Shown here in pieces: positions 1-9,544 of a stretch of DNA of 64,000 bases. The position numbers and the translations under genes were made by a program. A model generated the notes under the pieces. That model searched no databases, was not told where the DNA came from, and saw only the letters and a program-made list of their open reading frames with translations. Every line of letters begins with the position of its first letter. The stretch's first letter is position 1. The stretch lies in contig OX235270.1 of NCBI GenBank assembly GCA_944472135.2, positions 77,137,168 to 77,201,167 of the forward strand, given 5' to 3'. The stretch is from Trichobilharzia regenti (taxonomy: Eukaryota > Platyhelminthes > Trematoda > Strigeidida > Schistosomatidae).

Positions 1-19
1 AGTGAGTAGCCGTCAAAAC

Positions 20-1290
20 GGTTGTCACCAATGCGACACCTGAGACAGATATCCGGAATCCGCGTTCAAGCTCGCCACCTACAATGTTCGGACACTGATG
101 CAAATCGGACAACAGTCAGAGTTTTAAGAACATTGGAAAGCCTCGCTATCGATGTCTGCTACATTTCGAAGACCCGCATTCAAAATCCCAGTGAAGTGCT
201 TCGTCTATCCTCTCCATCTGAAAGTCCTAGTAGTATGTACCACCTGCGCTTGTCCGGGATCCTGTGGCGTCGGCGTAGCTGGTGTCGGTGTCTCACTGAG
301 CGCTAGAACCGAAGCTGCATTACTCGACTGGATCCCCATTAACAGTCGTTTACGTGCCGTGGGGGTGGAAGGTTATACGAAAGTAAGGAGTAGTAGGCCA
401 GATAGGCAGTGTCTATTTGTTGTCTCTGCTTATACACCGACGGATTTCACCCTGGATGCCAACTGAGTGATCTCTTGAAACAGGCGGGTTGGAGAGATAT
501 CGTAGTGCTGGCTGGGGACTTAAATACACAGTTCAGGCGTCTAAGCTCAGAGGAGAATTGTGTAGGTGGTTGCAGGTATGGGGACCGTCTTCAGCAGCTT
601 TGCGCGAATCACAACCTATTTCTAGCCAGTACCAACTTCCGGCACAACCATCGCCGTAGCGCTACCTGGCGTCCTCTCTCTGCGAATCAGGCTTAGACTC
701 AGATCGATCATATTGCTGTCAGTTTCCGATGGCGAGGATGCATTACAAGACTGCCACTACTTCTGGAGCACATGTCTGGACTCCTATCATGCGTTAGTTT
801 GTGCCAGAGTTGTCTTGCGTTTTGGTGGGGTTAATAAAAGGGGTTTAAACGTTGATGTGAGCAAATTAGTAGCACCTGCTACTTCTTTGAAATACCAGAA
901 TGAGTTGCAATCACTGCTCGCTAGAAACCCTTCAAGTAGTATAGATGAACACTGGCTTCATCTGCAAGATGCCATGCAAATTGCGAGTGTATCCGCTTGT
1001 GGCTTGAAAAAATGCTCCGCTAAATACCACTGGGTTTCTGCGAGTTTCTTGCAACTCCTGGTGGTCAGAACGTGAGTGTGAGATGGAGTCTTCTGCTGCA
1101 TCTGGCAATAGTTGGAAGCTGTTCTAACTCATCCGAGCCACCGACAGTAAGAAACAAGATTTCAGCGAGACGGTTTGTGAGGCAGATGGCACCACAAAAT
1201 CAAATAGCGTTAGGCATGTTTGTTCGTAGAGTTGACCGATGGAATTCAGTACAGTATGAGGCATGACCTGTTAAGATCTCTATCCAGCCA
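20..1290 (+). mobile_element. Non-LTR retrotransposon fragment: endonuclease domain and start of linker
   Basis: Three overlapping frames (152-466, 409-696, 713-1075) together read as a LINE-type apurinic (exonuclease-endonuclease-phosphatase) endonuclease. Visible marks are a GVGVSLS stretch, a VSAYTPTD block, the catalytic GDLN motif at 514-525, an N-F-R-H-x-R-R-S-A-T-W-R-P block near 640-675, and the region that should be the C-terminal S-D-H motif, which here reads S-Y-H (785-793), so a catalytic Asp is lost. Frames 713-1266 continue into the linker that normally precedes reverse transcriptase, which itself is absent. At least three frame changes and one stop make it dead. It nicks target DNA for target-primed reverse transcription in intact relatives. 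It ends about 150 bases before the LTN1 terminal exon, so it probably sits in the last LTN1 intron. The clade is not certain (RTE or CR1). Confidence 0.8.
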
Positions 1291-1438
1291 GAAATGGTTA
1301 TCTGTAGGATACAAAAAGATATAGTGGACTATTTTAGTGAACTAAAAGAAGCCAGTATTTGTAAAGTTATCTTATCAGCAGCTGATCATTCTTTCGTTAA
1401 ATGTACTTTTCTTTTTTCTCTGATAAACAACAACATAG

Positions 1439-1690
1439 AACGGATCGATTTTAGATGGTATTGATCTGTGGCAACGTAATGTACGTAAGAAGTTCGATGG
1501 CGTTGAAGAATGTGCAATTTGTTTTTCTGTTATACATCACAGTAATTTCAGTGTGCCAAAAATGAATTGTCCTACTTGTCGAAAATTATTTCATTATGCT
1601 TGTATGCGTAAATGGTTTACGACCAGTAAAAATCGTGCTTGCCCATTGTGTAGACAGTTGTTTAACAATCCAACCGGTCGTCTTGTATGA
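1439..1690 (+). CDS. LTN1: Listerin E3 ubiquitin ligase, terminal exon (C-terminal RING)
   Basis: This exon encodes the last 83 residues of listerin, the ribosome-associated E3 ligase that ubiquitinates stalled nascent chains on 60S subunits in ribosome quality control. The peptide contains the listerin signature [15 protein letters not shown] followed by a zinc-binding RING with ligands at exon residues C25, C28, C44, C47, H52, C55, C68 and C71 (C4HC3, RING-CH type). The preceding LW-x3-NV segment also matches the family. The start is set by an AG acceptor at 1437-1438 after a pyrimidine-rich stretch (1404-1421); the intron enters in phase 0, and an in-frame TAG overlaps the acceptor, so the frame cannot extend upstream. 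Stop is TGA at 1688-1690. Animal listerin ends a few residues after the RING; this one adds a short tail (NNPTGRLV). Upstream exons lie outside the window. Confidence 0.87.
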   Translation, partial: NGSILDGIDLWQRNVRKKFDGVEECAICFSVIHHSNFSVPKMNCPTCRKLFHYACMRKWFTTSKNRACPLCRQLFNNPTGRLV

Positions 1691-2217
1691 ACACGATTCA
1701 AGAAGTGGAAATATTCCTGACTTTGTGTTTTTTTTATTGATATACTTTTCTCACATTTAACAGTTTCTTTTTGCATGCCTTGGTTTCTTTCACAGTTATG
1801 TAAAATGCTACTTGTTCTTTGTTAAGTAGTTAAATTATTAAGCATACTTAAGTTGAAAATGGAATGTCAAATTTATGTGATACCTTTTTAAAAAGAAAAA
1901 GCTGATTAACTGTGTACAAGAGAATCGTTGAAAGAATACTTTTTATTATTCTTATACTTTTATGCCAGTCTATTCTGTTTGAATGAATGTGACTTTTTCT
2001 TGTCTTGTATGCAGATTATTCAATTTGTCAACTGTTATGTGGATATACCAATGTAGTGTTGTGTGTGTCGCGGATAAGTCGGAAGTGTACATTGATATAT
2101 AGATATATGGGTAATTGGAACGTGAGAATGATTACCCCCCCCCTCCTGTCCTATGAAAGTTTATGTTCTCTTCACCATTCATTTGGATTTGTTTTGTAAT
2201 GAAATAATCTTCATAAT

Positions 2218-2223
2218 AATAAA
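2218..2223 (+). other. Possible poly(A) signal for LTN1
   Basis: An AATAAA hexamer lies 528 bases after the LTN1 stop and is followed by a T/G-rich stretch at 2224-2235, as expected for a cleavage and polyadenylation site. The intervening 1691-2217 would be the 3' untranslated region; it is AT-rich and contains a run of nine C at 2135-2143. Other A/T-rich hexamers exist, so the choice is inference. Confidence 0.4.
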
Positions 2224-2268
2224 GGTTTTTGTATTTCCCAATGAATGAAAAACAAAACGATATTGTTT

Positions 2269-2314
2269 TTACTGACGTTTCGCTATTTTTATGCTAACAG
2301 CTTTATCAAAGTAA
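2269..2314 (-). ncRNA. Decayed hammerhead-like ribozyme (PLE type)
   Basis: On the minus strand the order is stem I strand UUACU, core UUGAUAA, one extra A, stem II GCUGUU/AAUAGC with an 8-base loop, GAAA, CG, UC (predicted cleavage site), then AGUAA. Stem I pairs UUACU with AGUAA (5 of 5) and stem II pairs 6 of 6 with one G-U. The core should be CUGAUGA; it differs by two transitions, which would be expected to abolish cleavage. A two-base stem III region is known for small hammerhead variants linked to Penelope-like elements. No PLE protein is seen beside it, so it is a solitary end fragment. Confidence 0.5.
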
Positions 2315-3440
2315 TCTTCATTGACTGGACTGAAGTGGAAAGCAATGTAGTCAGCTATTGTATATACCATACTGACCGAATATATCCCGTTTATCAATCC
2401 ACTGAAGAAGCATACACATGAGATAATGAACAACTATGAATTCATATCCTACAGTATGAAATCCAGAATCAAAAGTGCTTGCATGTTATATTCTTGTAGC
2501 TGATGTTAGGTTACTAGTTAAAGGAGGTGACTTCTTATCCATTGCTGACTTTTTTTAACTCAGTCAAAATTTACCTGGTACTATGCTAGTTGACGTAATT
2601 CATGATAGCAATATATATAAAGCTGTTATTATTATTATGCTCCTGTTGTGTGAAAATGCAGTCTTGTTAACACCTTAAGCTGAAATTTGAGCGTTCAACA
2701 AACATCTGACCTCACCAAGTGTCAGATAATGCCACGCAACCGATTTTCAGAGACTTCTAGTTTGAGGTTAGGTTGTTAACTAGTTGAACACGTTGGTAAC
2801 TTAACTAGAAAGTTGCATTAAGCTTAGCAGACCGTGTTCTGAAGAAATCTTACCAGTGAAACAGAGGGCTCGTATGGCATTTGTCAGTTCTCTGTTCTAG
2901 TTGATATGTATCTGATGTAGTTCTTGAAGGCAGAATATGTCAGGTGCATTTTCTTTTAATTTCTCGTATTCGATGAAACAGTACAGTAAGTATTATTGAG
3001 AATATCCATGGCGTGAAAAGTCAGCGGATGAGTTGATGAACCCCTGACGATAAAAATTGTTAGAAAACACCATCATGTTGAGCAGTAACTAAATAGTTAA
3101 CAGTGGCCGAATCCCACCCTCTAAAAAAAATTTCATCAGTTGTATACCGGACAATTTATTCTTCAGAAAAGCCGTCAACTTATCTGACTGCATCGTATCG
3201 TTATGTCATATTTCAAAATTCATTCTGAGACACAGGTAGGTTTTCAGCACCTTATTAAGCAATGGAAGCAGTCAGAATATGGTATTGCACTGAAGATGAA
3301 ATGTGATTATACTGGCACCAGTGGGATTAATTCTCCCATTTCTTAGACTTCGGCTAAATTACTCGCAGCTAGTTAGACTGATCAGAGCAACAGTTGCAGA
3401 CTCCACCTGTTTGGTTGCAACACTCTCAGCCTATTTTTTT
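2315..3440. other. No gene seen
   Basis: AT-rich sequence downstream of the LTN1 3' region. No frame shows protein-like composition and I see no recognisable repeat. Confidence 0.5.
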
Positions 3441-3475
3441 GAGGTGGTTGTGTTATATGAACTGGATAGTTAATT

Positions 3476-3517
3476 TGTGAAGCTTTCATCGCCCTACTAG
3501 ACGACATCTTCAGCGCA
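3476..3517 (-). ncRNA. Hammerhead-like motif, left inverted arm
   Basis: Minus-strand order: UGCG, CUGAAGA, stem II region, GAAA, GC, UU, CACA. Core and GAAA box are intact. Stem I (UGCG against CACA) has one mismatch, so this copy looks decayed compared with the right arm at 3746-3787. Confidence 0.45.
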
Positions 3518-3745
3518 TACTTCAATCTGAAGTGAGCTTTTAGATTTCTCCACGAGTTTATTAATCATCTCTCCTGGTGATCTTGAACGTGATTGGTTGC
3601 TTTTGTGTATTTTCACAACTTCTAGGTTACTTGTATTGGAACTGATTGTTTCTTTGGCTTGAACTTTGACCCTTTGTGTGTGAGCTTTCTTTCTTATCGG
3701 TTGATAAGAAAAGAGTCGTGGAGAAGCTCTTTTCAGATTGGAGTA

Positions 3746-3787
3746 TGCGCTGAAGATGTCGCCTAGTGGAGCGATGAAAGCTTCGCA
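3746..3787 (+). ncRNA. Hammerhead-like motif, right inverted arm
   Basis: Plus-strand order: UGCG, CUGAAGA (3750-3756), one extra U, stem II GUCGC/GCGAU, GAAA (3776-3779), GC, UU, CGCA. Stem I UGCG/CGCA pairs 4 of 4 and stem II pairs 5 of 5 with a G-U. The predicted cleavage site is after UU at 3783. The extra base between core and stem II is shared with the copy at 52925-52966, so it is a feature of the family and not an accident. Confidence 0.5.
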
Positions 3788-3835
3788 AATTAACCCTCCA
3801 GCTCAAAGAACACAACCACCTCAAAATCATCCACT

Positions 3836-4689
3836 TGAGCTACAAATCTTCTCTATCATATCTATTCTCAGCCTATTTTCATTTTCTCAATTGCATTTGA
3901 CTGTGGGGTTAAGGTGTAGGACAAGCTCACTAACCATTTCAGTTGACAAAGGATCACAAATTCATCAACTGATTAAACCCAACTCTACATTCGCTCTTGA
4001 CATTCTTGTGTGTTAGTTCCAACAAATGGGGATTCCATCATAGAAAATTATTTTGATAAGAACATTGATATTAACTGATACCGTTTCAAAATTGTTTTAC
4101 TTCTCATAATCGTATCAAGGCATTAAAGTAATGGAAATACACTCTACCTCAATGTTCAGTTTTTATTCTTACACCCGATATGGGGGTGGGGATGCTATTA
4201 ACTTTCAGTGATAAAATATGTGGAACATTGTGCTTGATTCTCCATCCAAACGGATTGTGTCGTTTGTACATTTCAAGCTAACTAACGAAAGGTTTAATGC
4301 CTATTACTTTAAAGTGCGGAACGTAGACGCAAACCTTGTATGCATTTATTCTCCATGGAGGTGAAGTAAGATAACTAGTTTTTGGCTCACTAAACCTTTT
4401 GACATTTGATGCATAGTGTTTGCATTAAAACCTGTGGTTTGTGATTTGCAATGCGACTTTCAGAGAATAAGTGCATTATTTCGTGAATTCCAACTTTTGG
4501 CACAGACCATAAGACCTTAATTAGTACAATAATGTGATAAAAATTTAGATGGTGCCGATCAAGTAAAGCTCATTGAGAGAGTTCATTACTGAGACTTCAA
4601 GAAAGTTATCTGTATGTTTACCGAGTTCACTTCATTAGCACACCTTCACTTCACTCTGTAGTCTTTTAGATGGCTCCAAGAATGCCTAT
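3836..4689. other. No gene; degenerate short repeat near 4040-4150
   Basis: No coding frame is supported. The segment 4040-4150 resembles the inverted-repeat element at 61062-61229 (shared TTTTGATAA, GTTTC, TCATAATC and ATATCAAGG-like blocks in the same order), so it is probably an old copy of the same small PLE-like end. Confidence 0.4.
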
Positions 4690-5690
4690 GAAGTGCCATT
4701 TCCTCTTCACACATCCAACTCGTCGCATCCTATTCGGGTGCCACTAGACAGTCGAACGTGTGATGTCATCCCACTATCTTCTCAGCATATGTACAATTCA
4801 TCTCCAGTTTCTTGTGTTTACTGTTGTTGGGCAGTGGGTTTTCGGCTAGTTCTCTGACTATCAGAGTTACTGGTTGCTTACGATTTCTAGCTGGTCTTTT
4901 CAAAGTCGATGAGGTAGAGGTTTAACTCGCTTTCTAGGTTCTTTTCGATGGGCATATTAGCGTTACGATTTGATCTACATATCATCTACTTTTCCTGAAT
5001 TCGGTTTGTTACGTGCAGAATTTTGCATCCAGGGCATCTTTTGTTTGGAGCAAAGAGGAGCACGATTCTGCGCCAGTTCTTGCTCAAGTCGCCCTTTGAC
5101 AAGGCAGCCGTGTAAGAGACCGAATAGCGAGCTCGGTAACGATACACACTATCAATAGAAATCCAACCTCATGAAAGGATATTGAAACAGTATGTTATAT
5201 AAATACAGTTAGAAAAGTTAATGGATACTTGAAATGCAGTTACAGTCCACTGCCACAAAATATTATTATCACCCAAATATCTGTCCTACAGTTGGAGGCG
5301 TGTCCACAAACGGAAGTTGTCTGCCGGTTGTAGAATAATCTTCAGATAAGGATGAAGTGTTCCTGTAAATTCCAAAGAATACAGCGAAAAGGCCGTTGCA
5401 AACGGTGAGAAGGCGAAGTAACGGACAGCTTAGGTTACGTATAATTGACAAGTAAGTCGATGAAACAAAGTTTATGTACGGTGTGCCCATTTTAGACACA
5501 GCAAAAACTGTACAGATTTATTATTTAGGACTCCACAGTCGTTATTCCAACCTGTGGGTACCTTTCTTTCCTTCCAAACCTTAGCAGTGGTAGTGAGATG
5601 TTTTCGAGTCCTTTTTGCGCTTCTTTGGGAATTCCATCTAGCTTTTTCGGCCTTCTGCATTTTCATGATCTTCAAGACATCTGCATTTTG
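4690..5690 (-). mobile_element. RTE-type retrotransposon, scrambled fragment
   Basis: Read on the minus strand, pieces match parts of the long RTE copy at 56071-59535 in the same order. 5535-5680 encodes the KVWKERKVPTGW block of the reverse transcriptase fingers, 4965-5120 the block that ends before the E-L-R-S-G-Q-A-like segment, 4880-4920 the region before motif A (F-E-K-A-F-like), and 4690-4830 the C-terminal region. About 1.5 kb of the RT is deleted between the last two, and 5160-5530 is unrelated DNA inserted between the first two. All frames are broken. Confidence 0.65.
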
Positions 5691-6114
5691 TCGGACGGTT
5701 AGTTTTCACTGGTATATCTGTGCCTGCTATAGCTACTCACTCGTGATCTCAGTTAACTAAGGAACTGTTTAAGTATCATTTATTGTGTCCCTTTTTCACA
5801 AGATGTCAGTTTTCTGTACAGTGAGCGGTCAGTTGGTTTCATTTCATCTGCAACAATCACTTGTCATATAAGTACTAATCGCAACATATAAAGCAGAGGG
5901 TAAAAAGTCAATAGTTTATCACTGAAAGCCTTATATTTCCTAATTTTCATATTCTCTCTGAAGTATTGGGTGTTTTGGTGCTCCAGTTGCATGTATTTCA
6001 TCATTACTTACAATTTGATAATTTCGGAACAGTACAAAACTTAATAATATAAGAATCCAGTCTTTCTGCATTTATTCCCCTCAATAAATGTGAATCAAGC
6101 AAGAACAACAGTGG
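5691..6114. other. No gene seen
   Basis: AT-rich spacer between an RTE remnant and a Penelope-like element. Nothing recognisable. Confidence 0.5.
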
Positions 6115-6127
6115 TTTGTGCAGAATA

Positions 6128-6178
6128 ATATGCTGCCATCATTTATTTCGTTGCCTTCTCATCATCTGCTTACAGCCT
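6128..6178 (-). ncRNA. Hammerhead-like remnant at PLE 3' end
   Basis: On the minus strand AGAUGAUGAG is followed after eight bases by GAAA and later by GCAGC, which can pair with nearby GC-rich bases. The same AGAUGAUGA start occurs in the better-folding motif at 28056-28099. Stem II cannot be drawn convincingly, so this is a weak call supported mainly by its place downstream of the GIY-YIG domain. Confidence 0.25.
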
Positions 6179-6545
6179 AAATACATTATGAAGTTTACGT
6201 ACAGACATGTTTTAACATACTTACAAATTTTACATGTTGTCAGTTGACAGAAAGTTCCACAATTAGTAAACAGTGCTCAGAAAATTGAGCTTATATAGTT
6301 TTCACATAGGCAGTTCAAGTTAAAACAAAATAATGGTAAAGGAGTTACATAATAAAGAGAAGATGTGCGTTAGATGCATAGTGACTAATAAGTTAGGTAA
6401 CAATGTACTGAGTTGAACTCAAATCATAGAAACAAGAGACAAGCAAAACTACAGAATATAAAAGGAGGGTGAGGTTAAATACAAAGATTGCGTAATCAGA
6501 TGAGAGAAAAAAAGACATCCAGTTACCAGGATGGATAAGGAAAGA

Positions 6546-7665
6546 CTAATAACTGCTTCTTTCTGAACACAAATTTGGTTTCAAGCATTTGATAGAAATT
6601 GCTTCGGCAAACTTGAGGAGAATGGAGCTCCTTTGTCTATTGATAATTTTGAAGGATTTCTCGATTTCCACCTCATGACCCGTGTCGAGGAGATGTCTGG
6701 TAATAGCGCTACTATAAGAGTTTGTTCCCTTGAGACGTAGGCTTTTCGGCACATGTTCAGAAAACCGGAGGTGTGGCCTTTTTTCTGTTCTCCCAATGTA
6801 ACTGCTCCCGCAGATACACGTAAATTTGTATACACAGTCGGAGTTAAAATGAGAAGGGTAATAATGATAATAATATCTATCAACTTTTGACTGCACCAAA
6901 GAGCATGTTGTTCGATGGACGGGAACCAACTTAGCTGCAGGATAGGCCCTGGCTAGTGACGTTCTCAGTCTTCTGTGGACCATTTCTGCAATGTCTTCAC
7001 CTTTAAAATCTAGTTGAATGAAGACAGGCTTTTTTCAACTGTGATTTGTTTGGTATTTGAGCCTTCACATCTTCCATATTTGTTAATGAATCTTTGAGGA
7101 TAGCCGTTGTTTTTCAGCGCCTTTTCGAGATTCGTAAATTCTTCCTCTAGTTTCTCTGCAGATCATATTCTCCTCGCTCTATAGTACAGAGTCTTGACTA
7201 GTGCTCTTATATAGCTATTTGGACAAAAACTATTAAAATGTAAGTATTGTCCATTCCATGTGGGCTTTCGATAGATTGACCTCTGGAGACTACCATCTTC
7301 TAGGCGTTGCATGGCGACGTCAAGGAAATGGAACTTTCCATCATTTTCATGTTCCATAGTAAATACAATATTTGTATGTGTGTTGTTGAATAGTCTCAGT
7401 AGGTAGGAGGCATGACTTTCGTTGTTGCATACTACAAATGTGTTATCGACAGTAGGAAGTTGTTTGATCAATTGCATGCTTCAACTTTGCTTCCTCAAGG
7501 TTTGACATAAAGATATCTGCTAAAACAGGGCTGAGTGGACTGACCATAGCTACACCATCTATTTGTCGGTAAAAAGGGTTGTCAAACTGAAATTGTACAC
7601 CCATGGTACACATTAGCAGCAGGTGTTTAAACGCCGACTCTGGTAGTGAATCACATGAACGTTTC
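6546..7665 (-). pseudogene. PLE reverse transcriptase (part) and GIY-YIG endonuclease, broken
   Basis: Three frames join to one PLE protein. 7443-7665 has Y-R-Q-I-D-G-V-A-M-V-S-P-L-S-P-V-L-A-D, the PLE RT motif with Val in place of the usual Gly. 7163-7477 has V-D-N-T-F-V-V where V-D-D is expected, so the second catalytic Asp is lost, followed by F-L-D-V and R-K-P-T-W-N-G-Q-Y-L-H-F. 6546-6983 has C-I-C-G-S-S-Y-I-G-R-T, the GIY-YIG core, then H-L-L-D-T-G-H and A-E-A-I-S-I-K. The segment 6984-7162 also reads as linker (NNGYPQRF) in another frame. Frameshifts and the altered catalytic residues make it inactive. Confidence 0.78.
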
Positions 7666-7800
7666 AAATAAGTTCATGGCTTCATTTGATGCAACCTCCA
7701 TGTTCACAATGATGTCAATCAATGAAACCATTGAGATCATTTGTCAACAGTCTGGTCTTCTCCCACTACCAGAAATAAACAGCTACGAAGAAAATAACTG
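7661..7800 (+). pseudogene. Inverted piece of PLE reverse transcriptase
   Basis: On the plus strand this reads N-K-F-M-A-S-F-D-A-T-S-M-F-T, then N-E-T-I-E-I-I-C-Q-Q-S-G-L-L-P-L-P-E-I-N, ending at TGA 7798-7800. This is the RT palm segment (motif A, S-F-D-x-T-S-L-F-T) that in PLE proteins lies immediately before the segment coded on the minus strand from 7665. The motif A aspartate is kept. Confidence 0.75.
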
Positions 7801-7805
7801 ACTAT

Positions 7806-8724
7806 CCTACCTAAATTCCCAATTGTTATTGTACTCTAGTACGTTGGTGGTCTTCAGACTGAATCTTGCCTATTTTAGCATACTTAAAAGAAGGAGAAGG
7901 GAAATCGTTCCCCTATAGTGACTACCAACTTTGTTTCATATGATCACTTGTAACTTATAAACATAATAAATTCGATGAAATAATAAAAATTTTCCGAAAT
8001 AGCTCTATAGGTATACACAGTAGTTAATGGATCAAATTAATTGTCTTGTTTCTGTTAGCAGTTTACTACTGACAACAAGAATCCCTTCACAGTGCATAGA
8101 AGGTGAATGATACAGACCTCAGTGATCCTGTAAATGAGTTAACATGATTTGCTGCCAACAAGTAGAGGCTTATAGCCCTTAGAATGTCTTGAAAATAGTG
8201 AATTTGTGGGTTGATCAAGTGCTGTTTTGCGTTTACGAATACTACAGCTTATAACACTGTTTAGCCGGTTTTTAGGATATCATCGAGATTCAGCATAGAA
8301 CGAGACGAATGCAAGATTACCAAGCTATTCAATTTTTTAAACTCCATTGATTTAAAATTCTTTTTTGTTAAACATTGATGTTATTTCTAATAGGTTAACA
8401 TTTTTTATTATACTGATATCATAAATCATATTAAATCCACACTATCGATAGACTTTCTTAGATGAAGTAGTCAATTTCATATTCAAAGAAGTTATCTGTA
8501 CAGGTTATTATGCGAATGATTAATGTGCATCACTTTAATGTATTCCGTGTGAATCATATATCAAATACATTTGACAGAAAATGTATTCCAAAAGAAGTGA
8601 AGTTTTGTGTGATGTGAGAAACTGGGAACTTTGTCAGCAGTCTTGGCGCTAGTTATGATGTGGAAAACGTTAGCAGTAACAGCAAGACCGGAATTTAGGT
8701 CTCTGGTATGTATTTTATATATAT
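7806..8724. other. No gene seen
   Basis: AT-rich sequence without a supported coding frame or recognisable repeat. Frames at 8561-8806 and 8631-9008 have no family resemblance except where the latter is antisense to RTE. Confidence 0.5.
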
Positions 8725-9010
8725 ATTGTTTCCTTTCATTCCTAGAGGAACATTGGGCTTCAGTTGCACGTCTCCATTGCGTTCGGTTCTCTGCCAACGT
8801 TTTCATCTGGCTTCACGTCTGTCCACATGCTTTCATCTCCTCTTCACATGACCTCCTCAGACGACCAACTCGCCTCTTCCCGTTCGGATTCCACTCAAGA
8901 GCATGTCGTGTGATGTCACTTGATGGTTTTCTCAGAAAATGGCCAATCCACCTCCATTTTTTCTTACACATATGTTGTGCAAGCGTTTCCTGCTTGCTTC
9001 GCTCCTAGAG
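8725..9010 (-). mobile_element. RTE-type retrotransposon, 3' end only
   Basis: Minus-strand sequence matches the C-terminal region and 3' end of the RTE copy at 56071-59535. The shared blocks are the end with GAACATTGGGCTTCAG on plus, and the stretch coding W-R-W-I-G-H-like and W-N-P-like segments. It is 5' truncated, as usual for LINE copies; a short TATATA tract flanks the 3' end. Confidence 0.65.
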
Positions 9011-9540
9011 ATCCCGCTACAATAGGATATATATGTGTGAATAGAAAAATGTATACATGTAACCCTACAGTTTACAGAATACAGCTTTCATAACTTTAAA
9101 CATTCGTGGAAATGTCTTCATTGATGAATGTACGGATAAACGTAACAGGGAAACTTATTTCAACCACTTACGGTAGAAACAGATCATGAAAATGCAAATG
9201 TTTATGTTTGTTTCTCCTTCAAATTTACTACCTAGATATGAATACTAAACAAAGATTAACTGCAACAAACTCTCAGAAACTGTAAAATAAATACCCCAAA
9301 ACAAAATTACTCTATTTATTTTGTTACGTGAACATAGCAACGAACTATGCGGCTACAATCAGCGCAAATGTTAGGATGACCGATAAACTCAATTTATCTA
9401 TTGTTAGTTAAAACAAACTAATCGATATAAAGTATCATTAATTTATGAATTTATTGTTGATCAACTGACTGCCTAAAAACACTCAGTATTTTATCAGAAA
9501 AATTTGTTTTACTTGACAGTGTTCAACATTATTATTATTA
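9011..9540. other. No gene seen
   Basis: AT-rich spacer before a plus-strand Penelope-like element. Confidence 0.45.
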
Positions 9541-9544
9541 CACT

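Larger units (their letters stand above)
3443..3835. mobile_element. Inverted pair of Penelope-like element ends
   Basis: Two arms of about 110 bases face each other: 3443-3557 (read on minus) and 3712-3835 (read on plus). Both read from a Q-I-like upstream block through a hammerhead-like motif to a CAACCACCTCAAA-like end. The centre (3558-3711) resembles the sequence just inside the end of the PLE at 52905-54389 (a TTTCTTTATGAGT-like block and a TCTCCYGGTRA-like block). No reverse transcriptase or GIY-YIG coding remains. The arrangement suggests two inverted copies of the terminal region (pLTR) of one PLE family. Confidence 0.6.
6115..7805 (-). mobile_element. Penelope-like element with inverted 5' part
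   Basis: The minus strand carries the second half of a PLE polyprotein (reverse transcriptase from its middle, linker, GIY-YIG endonuclease). The last 145 bases (7661-7805) carry the preceding RT segment on the plus strand instead. The 3' end near 6115-6180 has a hammerhead-like remnant. The two RT pieces adjoin in the protein but lie head to head in the DNA, which indicates a 5' inversion at or after insertion. Confidence 0.75.
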
